Below are positions 51,650-61,318 of a DNA stretch of 64,000 nucleotides, piece by piece. Source of the DNA: JAFAXD01 sp051985675 (GTDB taxonomy: Bacteria; Pseudomonadota; Alphaproteobacteria; Rhizobiales; Xanthobacteraceae); assembly GCA_051985675.1 (NCBI GenBank), contig JBPYFJ010000099.1, positions 62,001-126,000 of the forward strand. The letters run 5' to 3'. Under the pieces are notes generated by a model. It was not told the DNA's origin and did not search any database. It was given only the letters and a program-made list of their open reading frames with translations. A program made the translations under genes and the position numbers. Positions within the stretch are counted from its first letter, which is position 1, and every line of letters starts with the position of its first letter.

Positions 51650-52414
51650 ATGACGACGCACCCGACCGGAACACGTGAAGAATGGCTGGCGGCACGCCTC
51701 GAGCTGCTTGCGGCCGAGAAGGAACTCACGCGGCGCGGCGATGAGGTGGCGCGGCGGCGCCAGGAGCTGCCGTGGGTGCGAGTCGGCAAGGCGTATCGCT
51801 TCGAGACCGACGAGGGCGGCGCCACGCTGCCGGACCTATTCCGCGGCCGATCGCAACTCCTCGTCTATCACTTCATGTTCGGGCCCGACTACACGGCGGG
51901 ATGTGCGTCGTGTTCGGCGATCGCGGACGGGTTCAACGGGGTCTTCGTGCACCTGGCGAACCACGACGTCATGCTGTGGGCAGTGTCGCGCGCGCCGCTC
52001 GCGAAGCTGCAAGCCTTCAAGCGGCGGATGGGGTGGACATTTCCCTGGGCGTCCTCGCTCGGCAGCGACTTTAATGCCGACTTCAACGTCTCGATCACCG
52101 AGGAGCAGCAGCGCAAGGGGGGCGTGGAATACAATTACCGCCGTGGCGGCCACGCGCTGGACGCGACGACCGTTCCGGAGCCCGTCGCGCAGAACGCCGC
52201 CATGGCCGGCACCGACGTGGCCACGTACGTGCGCGAGAGGCCGGGCATGAGCGCGTTCGTGCTGGAGGATGGCGTGGTCTACCACGCCTATTCCACCTAC
52301 GCGCGCGGACTGGACGGCCTCTGGGGCATGTACCAGTGGCTCGACCGTGCCCCCAAGGGGCGCAACGAGAAGGGCGTCTGGTGGCGCCACCATGATGAGT
52401 ACGACAAGCGCTGA
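51650..52414 (+). CDS. DUF899 thioredoxin-like protein
   Basis: 254 residues from the ATG at 51650, preceded by GGAGAGAGACCG. The thioredoxin-like fold shows LLVYHFMFGPDYTAGCASCS (about 78-97), the family signature containing the Cys pair, and NHDVMLWAVSRAPLAKLQAF. The C-terminal YHAYSTYARGLDGLWGMYQW is also diagnostic. The function is unproven; peroxidase or reductase roles have been suggested for the superfamily. The repeated 41-bp motif precedes the gene. It converges with the next gene, 6 bp apart. Confidence 0.88.
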   Translation: MTTHPTGTREEWLAARLELLAAEKELTRRGDEVARRRQELPWVRVGKAYRFETDEGGATLPDLFRGRSQLLVYHFMFGPDYTAGCASCSAIADGFNGVFVHLANHDVMLWAVSRAPLAKLQAFKRRMGWTFPWASSLGSDFNADFNVSITEEQQRKGGVEYNYRRGGHALDATTVPEPVAQNAAMAGTDVATYVRERPGMSAFVLEDGVVYHAYSTYARGLDGLWGMYQWLDRAPKGRNEKGVWWRHHDEYDKR

Positions 52415-52420
52415 GCGCGC

Positions 52421-53737
52421 TTACTTGCTGCAGCGCTTGGCTGCGAATTCGGCGGTCCCGGCGAACTTAGCCAGATCGGCCGCCATCTGGAGCGGCCGGC
52501 CGGGACGCGCTGGACTGTCGACAGACACCTTCATGGACAAGTCGCCCGCGCGGTGAAGCGCGCAAAAATCCTCGTTGGCGAGCGCGGCATAGAACGGATC
52601 CGCCGGGCGGGCGCCGGTGCTGTGGGCGGTCAGTGTCTTGCCGCCGGCAAGCTCCAGGGCAGCCGTGAACTCAGCCGTGCGCACTGGCACGCCCGACGGC
52701 GTCACCCGCACGAAGATGTCCACCGTCTCCCCTCCGGGCGGATAGAACAGTGTCAGCTCGGCATACACCTTGGAGACTGCGGACGGGTCCGGAGAGCCCG
52801 CGGCGGCGGCACCGACCGTCTCCACCTTCGGGCCGGCCGCCGCAGCCGCGGTTCGCAACAGCTCTTCGCCGGTCGCTACGCGTGTCACGAGCCGGGTCGT
52901 GCGCCGCTCGTCCGGCGTCATGCGATGGATGTCGTTGTGCGGCGTGCTGAGGAGCAGCGGCATGATCGCCGCCGTGTTGATGCCCATCTCGGTGAAATAG
53001 GCCCGCACCGGCGCATAATTGGGATCGCGCTCGACGGTCGTGGAGGACAGTTGCTTTTCCGCGATCAGCTTGCGCTGTTCCGCGATCCGCCAGTTCTCGA
53101 ACCTCCGCTGAACCTGATAGGTCCGCAACACGCGCCGGGAGGTCAGGAACTCGACGTGCTGGTGCACGCCCACGAAGCCGTACACCGGCACGACGCGCTC
53201 TGTGCCGGCGGCGAGAACGAGGACGCACGCCGAGGCGCACTGCGCGCCGATCGGTTCCGGCCGGCCCTTGTCGCCGTCAACGAGCGCCCGCGGATCACAG
53301 CCGGTCGAGGCTTGCGAGCATTTCTTGAACAGGGTCCGCTCGACCGCCACGTCGAACCCGCGCTTGCGGATTTCGCGCCCGATGGCGAGCGCGGCCGGGA
53401 CGGCCCCGCCCGGGGAGGACATGAAGATCGGCAGCTTCTTCTGCCCAAGCGCCTTGAACACGCGATTGAACTGCGCGGGGGTATCAGTGGTGATCTCGCC
53501 TTGCGCCGAAATCCACTCCGCGCAGCTCGGCTCGCAGCCCGGGCGGCTGTCGGTTGCAATGACGACTTGCATCGCGCGGGTCGGCTTTACCGGCTCGGCG
53601 CGCTTGGCGCTGGTCGGCGCGGCAACCGCCGCCCCCGCAAGCGTCAACGCCGACGCTGCCGCAATTGATCTTGCCAGCAAGATCGCCGGTCGCCGCCTCT
53701 GCGCGGTATTGGCTTTGTCGGAATGCCCCACCCGCAT
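52421..53737 (-). CDS. Exported ClpP/crotonase-fold protein (COG3904-like)
   Basis: 438 residues from the ATG at 53737, which has GGGAGGGG upstream; 53767 is an alternative. A signal segment ends near AGAAVAAPTSA. MSSPGGAVPAALAIG supplies the oxyanion-hole Gly pair, QCASACVLVLA the likely nucleophile Ser and FVGVHQHVEF the likely His of a ClpP-type active site. The C-terminal 130 residues (FYPPGGETVDIFVRVTPSGV and GDLSMKVSVDS) form a separate domain. A truncated paralogue lies at 41930-42210. The role is unknown. Confidence 0.75.
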   Translation of the reverse strand: MRVGHSDKANTAQRRRPAILLARSIAAASALTLAGAAVAAPTSAKRAEPVKPTRAMQVVIATDSRPGCEPSCAEWISAQGEITTDTPAQFNRVFKALGQKKLPIFMSSPGGAVPAALAIGREIRKRGFDVAVERTLFKKCSQASTGCDPRALVDGDKGRPEPIGAQCASACVLVLAAGTERVVPVYGFVGVHQHVEFLTSRRVLRTYQVQRRFENWRIAEQRKLIAEKQLSSTTVERDPNYAPVRAYFTEMGINTAAIMPLLLSTPHNDIHRMTPDERRTTRLVTRVATGEELLRTAAAAAGPKVETVGAAAAGSPDPSAVSKVYAELTLFYPPGGETVDIFVRVTPSGVPVRTAEFTAALELAGGKTLTAHSTGARPADPFYAALANEDFCALHRAGDLSMKVSVDSPARPGRPLQMAADLAKFAGTAEFAAKRCSK

Positions 53738-53881
53738 CCACCCCTCCCGGTTGTCCCGGCGGACCATACACCCGGGCCGCCGCGGGATGCTACTTCAGCG
53801 TTCATCACGACAGCGTATGAGCGCTGACGTGGGGCAGGTCGCCCACGGACTCAGTCGACTATCCGAATAGGTTGAAAGCAT

Positions 53882-53957
53882 TGGCGCTCCCTAGGGGACT
53901 CGAACCCCTGTTTTCGCCGTGAGAGGGCGACGTCCTGGGCCGCTAGACGAAGGGAGC
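53882..53957 (-). tRNA. tRNA-Glu (anticodon CUC)
   Basis: The minus strand reads GCTCCCTTCGTCTAGCGGCC at the 5' end (from 53957). The anticodon stem-loop is CGCCC-TCTCACGG-type with anticodon CTC. The T-arm AGGGGTTCGAGTCCCCT and the acceptor AGGGAGC pair correctly. CCA is encoded at 53884-53882. Cloverleaf pairing was checked by eye. Confidence 0.95.
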
Positions 53958-54046
53958 TTGGCCGACGAAATAACCTCGATCGGCGGGGTGCGCAAGCGCC
54001 GACGATCGGCGCGATCGCGCCGCGCGGCGGAACGATCGTTCCCGTC

Positions 54047-54388
54047 TCACGGCTCGGTCGCAAAGCGCAGGCGGCCGAGCGGTGCGAGCGTGCGCGCATC
54101 AAAGCTGCGGATTTCGGTCGCGCCGCCGATCTCGATAGTGACGATCAACGCGTCGCCCGCGGCCGAAGTGGCGACGATCTTCGCGCCCTTCGGGAGCAGC
54201 GCGATCACGTCGGTGGCCGCGGCCGTGCTGGTGCCGGCACTGCGAAACATGCGGTAGCCGACGATCCCGAGCACCACCGCGATCCCGAGCACGGTCGCAA
54301 AGCCCGAAATCAGCATCAGCCAGCGAACGCGCGCGACGATGCGCGCCTGGGCAGGCGTTAAGGGTTGCTCGTCGTCGGGATCGGCCAT
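54047..54388 (-). CDS. Single-pass membrane protein, conserved hypothetical
   Basis: 113 residues beginning MADPDDEQPLTPAQARIVAR. One membrane helix (about 24-45, LMLISGFATVLGIAVVLGIV) is followed by a small beta-rich extracytoplasmic domain (IVATSAAGDALIVTIEIGGA). It resembles conserved proteins of this order that often lie beside tRNA-Glu. No function is known. Confidence 0.7.
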   Translation of the reverse strand: MADPDDEQPLTPAQARIVARVRWLMLISGFATVLGIAVVLGIVGYRMFRSAGTSTAAATDVIALLPKGAKIVATSAAGDALIVTIEIGGATEIRSFDARTLAPLGRLRFATEP

Positions 54389-54567
54389 GGTGAGTGAAGG
54401 AGCGCCGCGGACGAGCGCACGATCCGTGATCTGCCCGGTGCGGTCAACGCCGGTCGGCGGTTGGCGTTAATGGATCACCGCGGCATTCCCTTCCGCACAC
54501 CGGCTGCACGATAAAAGCCTTATTGAATCAGCATGTTGCCGATCAGCATCAATGCCCAGCCGCCGCG

Positions 54568-55668
54568 TCATTTGAAGGCGGGAACGACTTCGCGGCTGAA
54601 CAACTTGATCGAGCTTCGCACGAGGTCCGCCGGCATCGCACCGATCTCGTGGTTGGTGCAGAAGATGTCGTAGCCGATCCGGCGCTTGCCCTCCTCGAGC
54701 TTGCGGATGACCGTGTCCGGGCTGCCGACCAGCGCGAGCCCCTGTTCGAGATTGAACTCGTAGCTGTCGCGCGCACGCCGCATGGTCTCGCCACGCGCCT
54801 TGTCGTCGGGCCGCTCGCTGTCGCGTCCCATGCCGCGCGCGTGCGTCCCCCAGCCGATGCGGGTCTTCTCGAGCGGGCCGCCACCGACCGGGACCGCGCC
54901 GCCCTCACGCGACGCCAGATATAGCCGCGCCTCTTCGTGCGCCTTGGCGTCGGTCTCGGCCACGTGCACCTGGCGCATCAGGAACACGCGCGGCATCGGC
55001 CCGGCGTGGCCGCACTCCGTCCAGATCTTGCGATAGAGGTCGAACTTACGCGCGATCACCTCATCGGTGTCGAGGTTCTGGGAGACGTGGTAGTTGTTAC
55101 GCGCCGCGAATTCGATCGCCTGGTCGCTGTGCACCGCCGCCCAGATCGGCGGATGCGGCTGCTGGTAGGGCTTGGGCTGCGGCAGCGCCTCGTTGAAGCG
55201 GAAATACTTGCCCTCGAACGTGACCTCATCCCTGGTCCAGGCTTGTTTGACGATCTCCAGCACTTCGCCGGCGATCGCGGCGCGCTGGTAGTAGTCGACG
55301 TCCCAGCGAATGAACTCGTGCTCGTGCACGCCGATGCCGGTGCCGAACTCGACCCGCCCGCGCGACAGCTGATCGAGCATCCCCACTTCCTGGGCGAGCC
55401 GGATCGGATGATAGAACGGCAACTGCCACATCATCGCGCCGATGCGCAGCCGCTCCGTCGCGCGCGCCACCGCGGTGAGAAACACCGTCGGCGCGGTGAT
55501 TCGGCCGACCGGCGAATTCTGGTGCTCGATCACGAAGTAGGAATGCCAACCGGCCGCATCGAGCTCGCGCGCAAGCGTGATGTGTTCGTCGTAGACGTCG
55601 GCCATGGACGTCGATGAGGACGAGTAACCGCCGACCGCATCCCACAGCGCAAAGTCGATTCGTGCCAT
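54568..55668 (-). CDS. LLM-class flavin-dependent monooxygenase
   Basis: 366 residues of the bacterial luciferase fold. RIDFALWDAVGGYSSSSTSM is unusual for the first strand; TERLRIGAMMWQLPFYHPIR and LSRGRVEFGTGIGVHEHEF contain the FMN-binding and substrate-pocket parts, and LALVGSPDTVIRKLEEGKRR is the C-terminal signature. It uses reduced FMN and oxygen to oxidise a small substrate. The partner flavin reductase is not in the window. Confidence 0.88.
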   Translation of the reverse strand: MARIDFALWDAVGGYSSSSTSMADVYDEHITLARELDAAGWHSYFVIEHQNSPVGRITAPTVFLTAVARATERLRIGAMMWQLPFYHPIRLAQEVGMLDQLSRGRVEFGTGIGVHEHEFIRWDVDYYQRAAIAGEVLEIVKQAWTRDEVTFEGKYFRFNEALPQPKPYQQPHPPIWAAVHSDQAIEFAARNNYHVSQNLDTDEVIARKFDLYRKIWTECGHAGPMPRVFLMRQVHVAETDAKAHEEARLYLASREGGAVPVGGGPLEKTRIGWGTHARGMGRDSERPDDKARGETMRRARDSYEFNLEQGLALVGSPDTVIRKLEEGKRRIGYDIFCTNHEIGAMPADLVRSSIKLFSREVVPAFK

Positions 55669-55847
55669 GTCCTTCCCGGAACCTGACGCCAGCTGCGCGG
55701 GACGCGCCGGCGGATCTCAGGCGAGCATTGGCGGACGACGGCGCAAGGTCAATGCGCACGATCGCATAGTGTGCGATGGTCCAGCGCTTACCTTTGCGGG
55801 GTTGCTGGCGTGCGCTCGCTGCGGTTCAGGCCGGCGCCGATGCGTGG

Positions 55848-56867
55848 ATGACAACGGACGCGCCTGATACGGTTCGGAATCTGGTCGTTGCCGCCGATGA
55901 GGACGGCGAGCGGCTCGACCGCGTGCTCGCCAGCCACGTCACCGAGCTGTCGCGCTCGCGGCTCAAGGCGCTCGTGCTCGCTGGTCGGGTCACGATCGCC
56001 GGCACGTCGGTCCGCGATCCCGGCCGCAAAGTCCGTGCGGACGACGCGATCGCCATCACGGTGCCCGCGCCCGAGCCCGCTGCACCGCGCGCAGAGTCGA
56101 TCCCGCTCAACATCGTGTACGAGGACGACGCCATCATCGTGATCGACAAGCCGAGCGGTCTCGTCGTGCATCCGGCGGCGGGAAATTGGACTGGCACGCT
56201 CGTCAACGCGCTGATCGCGCATTGCGGCGACAGCCTGTCCGGAATCGGCGGCGTGCGCCGCCCGGGCATCGTGCACCGGCTTGACAAGGATACGAGCGGA
56301 TTGCTGGTGGTGGCGAAGACCGACCGCGCCCACCGCAAGCTCGCCACCCAGTTTGCGGATCACGGCCGCACCGGTGCGCTTGAACGCGCCTACCTGGCGT
56401 TCGTCTGGGGCGTGCCGGCGCGCCCGAAAGGAACGATCGACAAGCCAATCGACCGCCACCCGCAGGCCCGCGACAAGATGGCCGTCCGTCCCGGCGGCCG
56501 GCCGGCCATCACCCACTGGGACGTGCTCGAGCGCTACCGCGGGACCGGCGGCGGCACGGTGGCAAGCCTCCTGGAATGCCGGCTCGAAACCGGCCGTACC
56601 CACCAGATCCGGGTCCACCTCGCCGCCATCGGCCACCCGCTGCTGGGTGATTCGGTTTACGGGCCCGGGTTCAAAACCAAGGCCAGCCAGCTACCGGAAC
56701 GGGCACGGGAGGCGCTCGCAGCCCTTGATCGGCAGGCCTTGCATGCCCACATCCTGGGCTTGGAGCATCCGGTCACCGGCGAATCGCTGCATTTCCGCTC
56801 GGAACTGCCAGCCGATCTTGCAGCCCTGCGCTGCGCGTTGTCGCAGCCCGATCGGGTAGGTTCGTGA
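55848..56867 (+). CDS. rluD: Ribosomal large subunit pseudouridine synthase, RluD type
   Basis: 339 residues from the ATG at 55848; the frame is open to 55776. An S4 RNA-binding domain (about 18-75, ERLDRVLASHVTELSRSRLK) precedes the catalytic domain with VHRLDKDTSGLLVVAKT, where Asp146 is the catalytic Asp, and ETGRTHQIRVHLAAIGHPLL. The enzyme forms pseudouridines in helix 69 of 23S rRNA. Location just upstream of rpoH is common in Alphaproteobacteria, supporting RluD rather than RluC. Confidence 0.9.
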   Translation: MTTDAPDTVRNLVVAADEDGERLDRVLASHVTELSRSRLKALVLAGRVTIAGTSVRDPGRKVRADDAIAITVPAPEPAAPRAESIPLNIVYEDDAIIVIDKPSGLVVHPAAGNWTGTLVNALIAHCGDSLSGIGGVRRPGIVHRLDKDTSGLLVVAKTDRAHRKLATQFADHGRTGALERAYLAFVWGVPARPKGTIDKPIDRHPQARDKMAVRPGGRPAITHWDVLERYRGTGGGTVASLLECRLETGRTHQIRVHLAAIGHPLLGDSVYGPGFKTKASQLPERAREALAALDRQALHAHILGLEHPVTGESLHFRSELPADLAALRCALSQPDRVGS

Positions 56868-57091
56868 AAAGGTAGAAAAGCCAATAACTTAGAGTTGCAC
56901 TCTGCTATCTTCACCCGGCCGTCACCATGACGTGACGACCGGTCTCCTTCTGCTGCCCCGCAAGAACCTGTATCGTCGCAGGTGAGTTACACACACATAA
57001 CCCAAAAAACGATGTCGCCGGCTCGGGAGCGGCGGTGTCGTTTACGGCCCGCCGACGTTTCGGGGGCCATTACCTATGAAAGGGTGCTGTC
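56868..57091 (+). promoter_or_regulatory. rpoH leader and promoter region
   Basis: A 224-bp spacer before rpoH. A hairpin pairs CGTCAC (56920-56925) with GTGACG (56932-56937). A clear -35/-10 pair could not be chosen with confidence. No gene was seen here. Confidence 0.4.
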
Positions 57092-58003
57092 ATGGCCCGC
57101 GCTACCGCGTTACCGAGTCTGACCGCCGAAACCGGTCTTTCCCGCTATTTGGAAGAGATCCGCCGGTTCCCGATGCTGGAACCGCAGGAAGAATACATGC
57201 TGGCCAAGAGCTGGCGCGAGCACGGCGACCGCGATGCGGCGCACCGGCTCGTCACGAGCCATTTGCGCCTGGTTGCCAAGATCGCCATGGGGTATCGCGG
57301 CTACGGCCTGCCGATCTCCGAGGTCATTTCGGAAGGCAACGTCGGGCTGATGCAGGCAGTCAAGCGATTCGAGCCCGAAAAAGGCTTCCGGCTGGCGACC
57401 TACGCGATGTGGTGGATCAAGGCGGCGATTCAGGAATACATCCTGCGCTCCTGGTCGCTGGTCAAAATGGGCACCACCGCGAACCAGAAGAAGCTGTTCT
57501 TCAACCTGCGCAAGGCCAAGAGCCGGATCTCGGCCCTGGAAGACGGCGATATGCGCCCCGACCAGGTCGCGACCATCGCCAAGCGGCTCGGCGTCGGCGA
57601 GCAAGACGTGATCGACATGAACCGCCGCCTCGGCGGCGACGTCTCGCTCAATGCGCCGATCCGCAACGACGGCGATACCGGCGAATGGCAGGACTGGCTG
57701 GTCGATGACCGCGACAACCAGGAAGCGACGCTGACCGAGAGCGAAGAGTTGGGCAACCGGCGCCGCGCCTTGTCGGATGCGCTCTCCGTGCTCAACGATC
57801 GCGAGCGGCGCATCTTTGAGGCGCGCCGTCTGGCGGAAGAGCCGGTCACGCTCGAGGAGCTCGCCGACGAGTTTGGCGTGTCGCGCGAGCGGGTGCGCCA
57901 GATCGAAGTGCGTGCATTCGAGAAGGTGCAGAAGGCGGTGAGAAATCGTGTCGCCGCCATGGAGCAGCCGCGGGGTCAGCCCGCCGCACTCGCTGCGCAT
58001 TGA
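57092..58003 (+). CDS. rpoH: RNA polymerase heat-shock sigma factor
   Basis: 303 residues of a group 3 sigma-70. Region 2 contains RLVAKIAMGYRGYGLPISEV and FRLATYAMWWIKAAIQEYIL; the RpoH box QKKLFFNLR is at 132-140, which distinguishes sigma-32 from other factors. Region 4.2 is EELADEFGVSRERVRQIEVR near 255-275. It directs transcription of chaperone and protease genes after heat or envelope stress. A strong terminator follows 17 bp later. Confidence 0.97.
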   Translation: MARATALPSLTAETGLSRYLEEIRRFPMLEPQEEYMLAKSWREHGDRDAAHRLVTSHLRLVAKIAMGYRGYGLPISEVISEGNVGLMQAVKRFEPEKGFRLATYAMWWIKAAIQEYILRSWSLVKMGTTANQKKLFFNLRKAKSRISALEDGDMRPDQVATIAKRLGVGEQDVIDMNRRLGGDVSLNAPIRNDGDTGEWQDWLVDDRDNQEATLTESEELGNRRRALSDALSVLNDRERRIFEARRLAEEPVTLEELADEFGVSRERVRQIEVRAFEKVQKAVRNRVAAMEQPRGQPAALAAH

Positions 58004-58020
58004 CGGTTGAGATTGCTAGA

Positions 58021-58057
58021 GCCCCGGATCGCGGTGCGCCGCATCCGGGGCTTTTTT
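58021..58057 (+). terminator. Rho-independent terminator of rpoH
   Basis: GCCCCGGAT (58021-58029) pairs with ATCCGGGGC (58043-58051) around a 13-base loop and is followed by TTTTTT (58052-58057). The T-run overlaps the end of the convergent gene. Confidence 0.9.
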
Positions 58058-59780
58058 ATTGCCCCCAGGCCGCAAAGGCGTCGCTGAACACCCGGTCCCC
58101 TTGCGGGCCCTTTTCGACCGCCAGGATGGCACGGCGATTGTCGTTGTAGACGATCGCGATGTCGAACCAGCCGCGCTCCTTCAGCATCTGGATGTTGCGC
58201 TGAACGTCGCCTTCGGTGGCGGACAGCCCGATCAGGAAGAACCCAGTCGTGACTTTGACCGACAGGCCGGCGAGCGCGACACCGCGCGTCGATTCGGACT
58301 GCTTCATCAACAATCCGCGAATTTCCTGAATGCCGCCGTGGGAGAAATCCGCCGGCAAGGTGAAATTGATGGAGACCGTGTGGCTCGCCGGCAGATCTTT
58401 GTCGGTGTTGCGGCGGATGGTGAACGTCACCGTCATGTTGCGTTCGGGGATCGAGATGTCACCCCGGATTGCCTTGTCCATCGGCTGGCCCGGGCCGGCC
58501 GGCACGTTTTCCAGGCTCCAAACAACCGTGCCGGTGTAGCGCTTGCCATTGCTGTCGTTCGGATCCTCCTCATAGAGGACCACGTGCCCGGGCGCCGCGG
58601 CTTCCTGCACCTTGGATTGATCGGGTTGCGGCTGCGCTTGCCCGGCTTGGCCGATGCGATCGGGAATCTTGCTGCGCGAGGGCGCGGCGGTCGTGTCCCG
58701 CGGCGCCTGCGCACTCGGACCGTGGGCGATGGTCAAAATCCCGACGAGCCCCGCCTTGATCGCCTCGCGCTGCCAGAACAGCGCGCCGCCGACGATCGCA
58801 ATCAGCACCGCGGCTATCGCGATCGTGCCGAGCGTGCTGTTGAGGAAACGGCCGAAGCCGCCCTTTTCATAAGCCTTGTCCTCGACCGCCTCAGCCGCCG
58901 GCCGGGACGGGACGGGCGCAGGGCGAACGCCCTCCATGGGCGGCGGTTCGAACGAACGTGCGCCGGCGAGGTCGCGATAAGGGGAATCGTCGTCGGAGGG
59001 TTCAAACTCCTGATCGATCTCCATGTCGACCGGCGACGGCTTGGCGGGAGCGACGGCCTCGGAACGCTTGCGGCCGAGGAAGCTCGGCATTCCACCAAAG
59101 CGACGCGCCGGCGGTTGCTCGAGTTCGGGGGGCGGCGTGACCGGGCTGGGCGCCAACGGTGGTGGCTCGGGGTGCGGCAGCTCGGCGACTGGCGTCTCGG
59201 GCTGCTGCGGAGCGAAGTCATGCTCCGCCTCCGGCATCTCGGGCTCAGGCGGTGGCGTGAACGCGGGCGGCGGAGGCTCCGGCGGCTTGCTCTCGGGCGG
59301 CGTCGGACCGAACGGCGGACGGCGCGGTGGAAACCGTCGCAGGTCGGCGGCCGTCACGTCCGGGCGCCCCAGCACTCGGCCAAACGGCGGGCGACTTTCG
59401 GGCGTCGGCGGTGGTGGCGGTGGCTCGTGCGTATCGGCCTTATCGGGGGGCGGCGCGGACGGCCCGAGCACAGGTCGCGGCGGCGCGCCTGGTTCAGGGC
59501 GCAGCGCTTCCCGCAGTCGCTGCGCGGATGATGACGTTGGCGCCGGGCGCGGCATTTCCTCGCGCATCCGACGCGCCACGTCCGCTTCGACCTTGCGGAT
59601 CGCCTCCTCAAGCGCGAGGCGTTCGCGCGTGATCTCGGTCTCGCTCAGAGCCGGCGTGATACTGCGCAACTGGTCGAGCAACGCGTTGCGTGCCCGTTCG
59701 TAGAGCGACCGGCGATTTTCTCCGGTATTCCGTTCGAGACCAGCGACGGCGCGGCTGATCAGGGGGTAGTAGTCGGCCAT
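58056..59780 (-). CDS. Proline-rich single-pass membrane protein, conserved hypothetical
   Basis: 574 residues. The N-terminal 75 residues are helical (NRRSLYERARNALLDQLRSI and IRKVEADVARRMREE), residues 75-300 are proline-rich and disordered, a membrane helix covers 317-336 and a C-terminal extracytoplasmic domain (about 400-574) follows (FTIRRNTDKDLPASHTVSIN). Such proteins are conserved in Hyphomicrobiales and may link cytoplasm and periplasm, but their role is unknown. It is downstream of purA with a 173-bp gap. Confidence 0.75.
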   Translation of the reverse strand: MADYYPLISRAVAGLERNTGENRRSLYERARNALLDQLRSITPALSETEITRERLALEEAIRKVEADVARRMREEMPRPAPTSSSAQRLREALRPEPGAPPRPVLGPSAPPPDKADTHEPPPPPPTPESRPPFGRVLGRPDVTAADLRRFPPRRPPFGPTPPESKPPEPPPPAFTPPPEPEMPEAEHDFAPQQPETPVAELPHPEPPPLAPSPVTPPPELEQPPARRFGGMPSFLGRKRSEAVAPAKPSPVDMEIDQEFEPSDDDSPYRDLAGARSFEPPPMEGVRPAPVPSRPAAEAVEDKAYEKGGFGRFLNSTLGTIAIAAVLIAIVGGALFWQREAIKAGLVGILTIAHGPSAQAPRDTTAAPSRSKIPDRIGQAGQAQPQPDQSKVQEAAAPGHVVLYEEDPNDSNGKRYTGTVVWSLENVPAGPGQPMDKAIRGDISIPERNMTVTFTIRRNTDKDLPASHTVSINFTLPADFSHGGIQEIRGLLMKQSESTRGVALAGLSVKVTTGFFLIGLSATEGDVQRNIQMLKERGWFDIAIVYNDNRRAILAVEKGPQGDRVFSDAFAAWGQ

Positions 59781-59953
59781 CCGATTCCAGGCACCAAGTT
59801 GACGTCCCTATTTCCGTGACGGTCGCCCAGTGTTCCGATCAACCCCGGAACATAACCAATTCAATGTCTTGTGTCGCCTGCCTCATAGACTGGGCACGCG
59901 ACACATCGCCATACCACGACGAAACTTTCAAAAATGGTAACCCAGCCCAAAAA

Positions 59954-61240
59954 TCAGGCCTCAAACGGGTTCTGCATCAAAATGGTGTCTTCGCGTTCGG
60001 GGCTGGTCGACAGCAATGCGACCGGGCACCCGACCAACTCCTCGACGCGGCGGACATATTTGATCGCCTGGGCCGGCAGTTCGCCCCACGAGCGGGCGCG
60101 CGCGGTCTCCTCCTGCCAACCGGCAATCGTTTCATAAATCGGTTCGACCAGCGCCTGTGCATGCTCGCCGCCCGGCAGATAGTCGATCTCTCGACCGTCG
60201 AGACGATATCCCGTGCAGACCTTGATCTCGTCAAAGCCATCCAGAATGTCGAGCTTGGTCAGCGCGAGCCCATTGATACCGCTGGTGCGCGTCGTCTGCC
60301 GGACCAGCACGGCATCGAACCAGCCGCAGCGGCGCGGTCGTCCGGTGACCACGCCGAACTCCCGGCCACGCTCGCCAAGCGTACGACCGATCTCGTTTTT
60401 CTGTTCGGTCGGGAACGGCCCCTCGCCGACCCTGGTCGTATAGGCCTTGCAGATTCCCAACACGTAGCCGATTGCGCCCGGCCCAAGACCCGAACCGATC
60501 GCGGCCTGCGCCGCCACCGTGTTCGACGAAGTCACGAACGGATAGGTGCCGTGGTCGACGTCGAGCAGCGCGCCCTGCGCGCCTTCGAACAGGATGCGGC
60601 GGCCCTCGCGGCGCTTCTGGTCGAGCAACGACCAGACCGAGTCCATGAACGGCAGCACGCGCGGAGCAGTGCTCAACAGCTCGTCGCGAACCGTTTTCAC
60701 GCTGATTTCATCCAGCGCGAGACCGCGACGCAGCGCATTGTGGTGTGCGAGCAACCGCTCGATCTTGAGGTCAAGCGCCTTCGGATCGGACAAGTCCATC
60801 AGCCTGATTGCCCGCCGCGCGACCTTGTCCTCGTAGGCCGGACCAATGCCGCGCCGGGTGGTGCCGATGCGGGTCGTGGCCTGCTCGCGGATGGCATCGA
60901 GTTGCTGATGCAGCGACAGGATCAGAGTTGCGTTCTCGGCGATGCGCAGGTTATGCGGCGTCACCTTCACGCCCTGCCCAGCGAGCCGGTCCAACTCCTC
61001 GATCAACGCACGCGGGTCGAGCACGACCCCGTTGCCGATCACCGACAGCTTGCCGGATCGCACCACCCCGGACGGCAGCAAAGACAGTTTGTAGGTCGTG
61101 CCTTTGATCACCAGGGTATGGCCGGCATTGTGCCCGCCCTGAAAGCGCACGACGATGTCGGCCTGCTCCGACAGCCAGTCGACGATCTTTCCCTTGCCCT
61201 CGTCGCCCCACTGCGAGCCGACCACCACCACATTGGCCAT
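59954..61240 (-). CDS. purA: Adenylosuccinate synthetase
   Basis: 428 residues. The P-loop-like GSQWGDEGKGKIVD (8-21) with catalytic Asp13, VRFQGGHNAGHT with His41, and RRGIGPAYEDKVARR match the PurA family. The late motif TGRPRRCGWFDAVLVR is also characteristic. It joins IMP and aspartate with GTP in the first committed step to AMP. Its length agrees with E. coli PurA (432). Confidence 0.97.
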   Translation of the reverse strand: MANVVVVGSQWGDEGKGKIVDWLSEQADIVVRFQGGHNAGHTLVIKGTTYKLSLLPSGVVRSGKLSVIGNGVVLDPRALIEELDRLAGQGVKVTPHNLRIAENATLILSLHQQLDAIREQATTRIGTTRRGIGPAYEDKVARRAIRLMDLSDPKALDLKIERLLAHHNALRRGLALDEISVKTVRDELLSTAPRVLPFMDSVWSLLDQKRREGRRILFEGAQGALLDVDHGTYPFVTSSNTVAAQAAIGSGLGPGAIGYVLGICKAYTTRVGEGPFPTEQKNEIGRTLGERGREFGVVTGRPRRCGWFDAVLVRQTTRTSGINGLALTKLDILDGFDEIKVCTGYRLDGREIDYLPGGEHAQALVEPIYETIAGWQEETARARSWGELPAQAIKYVRRVEELVGCPVALLSTSPEREDTILMQNPFEA

Positions 61241-61318
61241 GACGTTGCCTTCCCTCCCCTGAGGGCCTGTTGCCTGTCGACATTCACCGAAGCGTTGCGA
61301 CCGCGCAAGTGCGGCACT

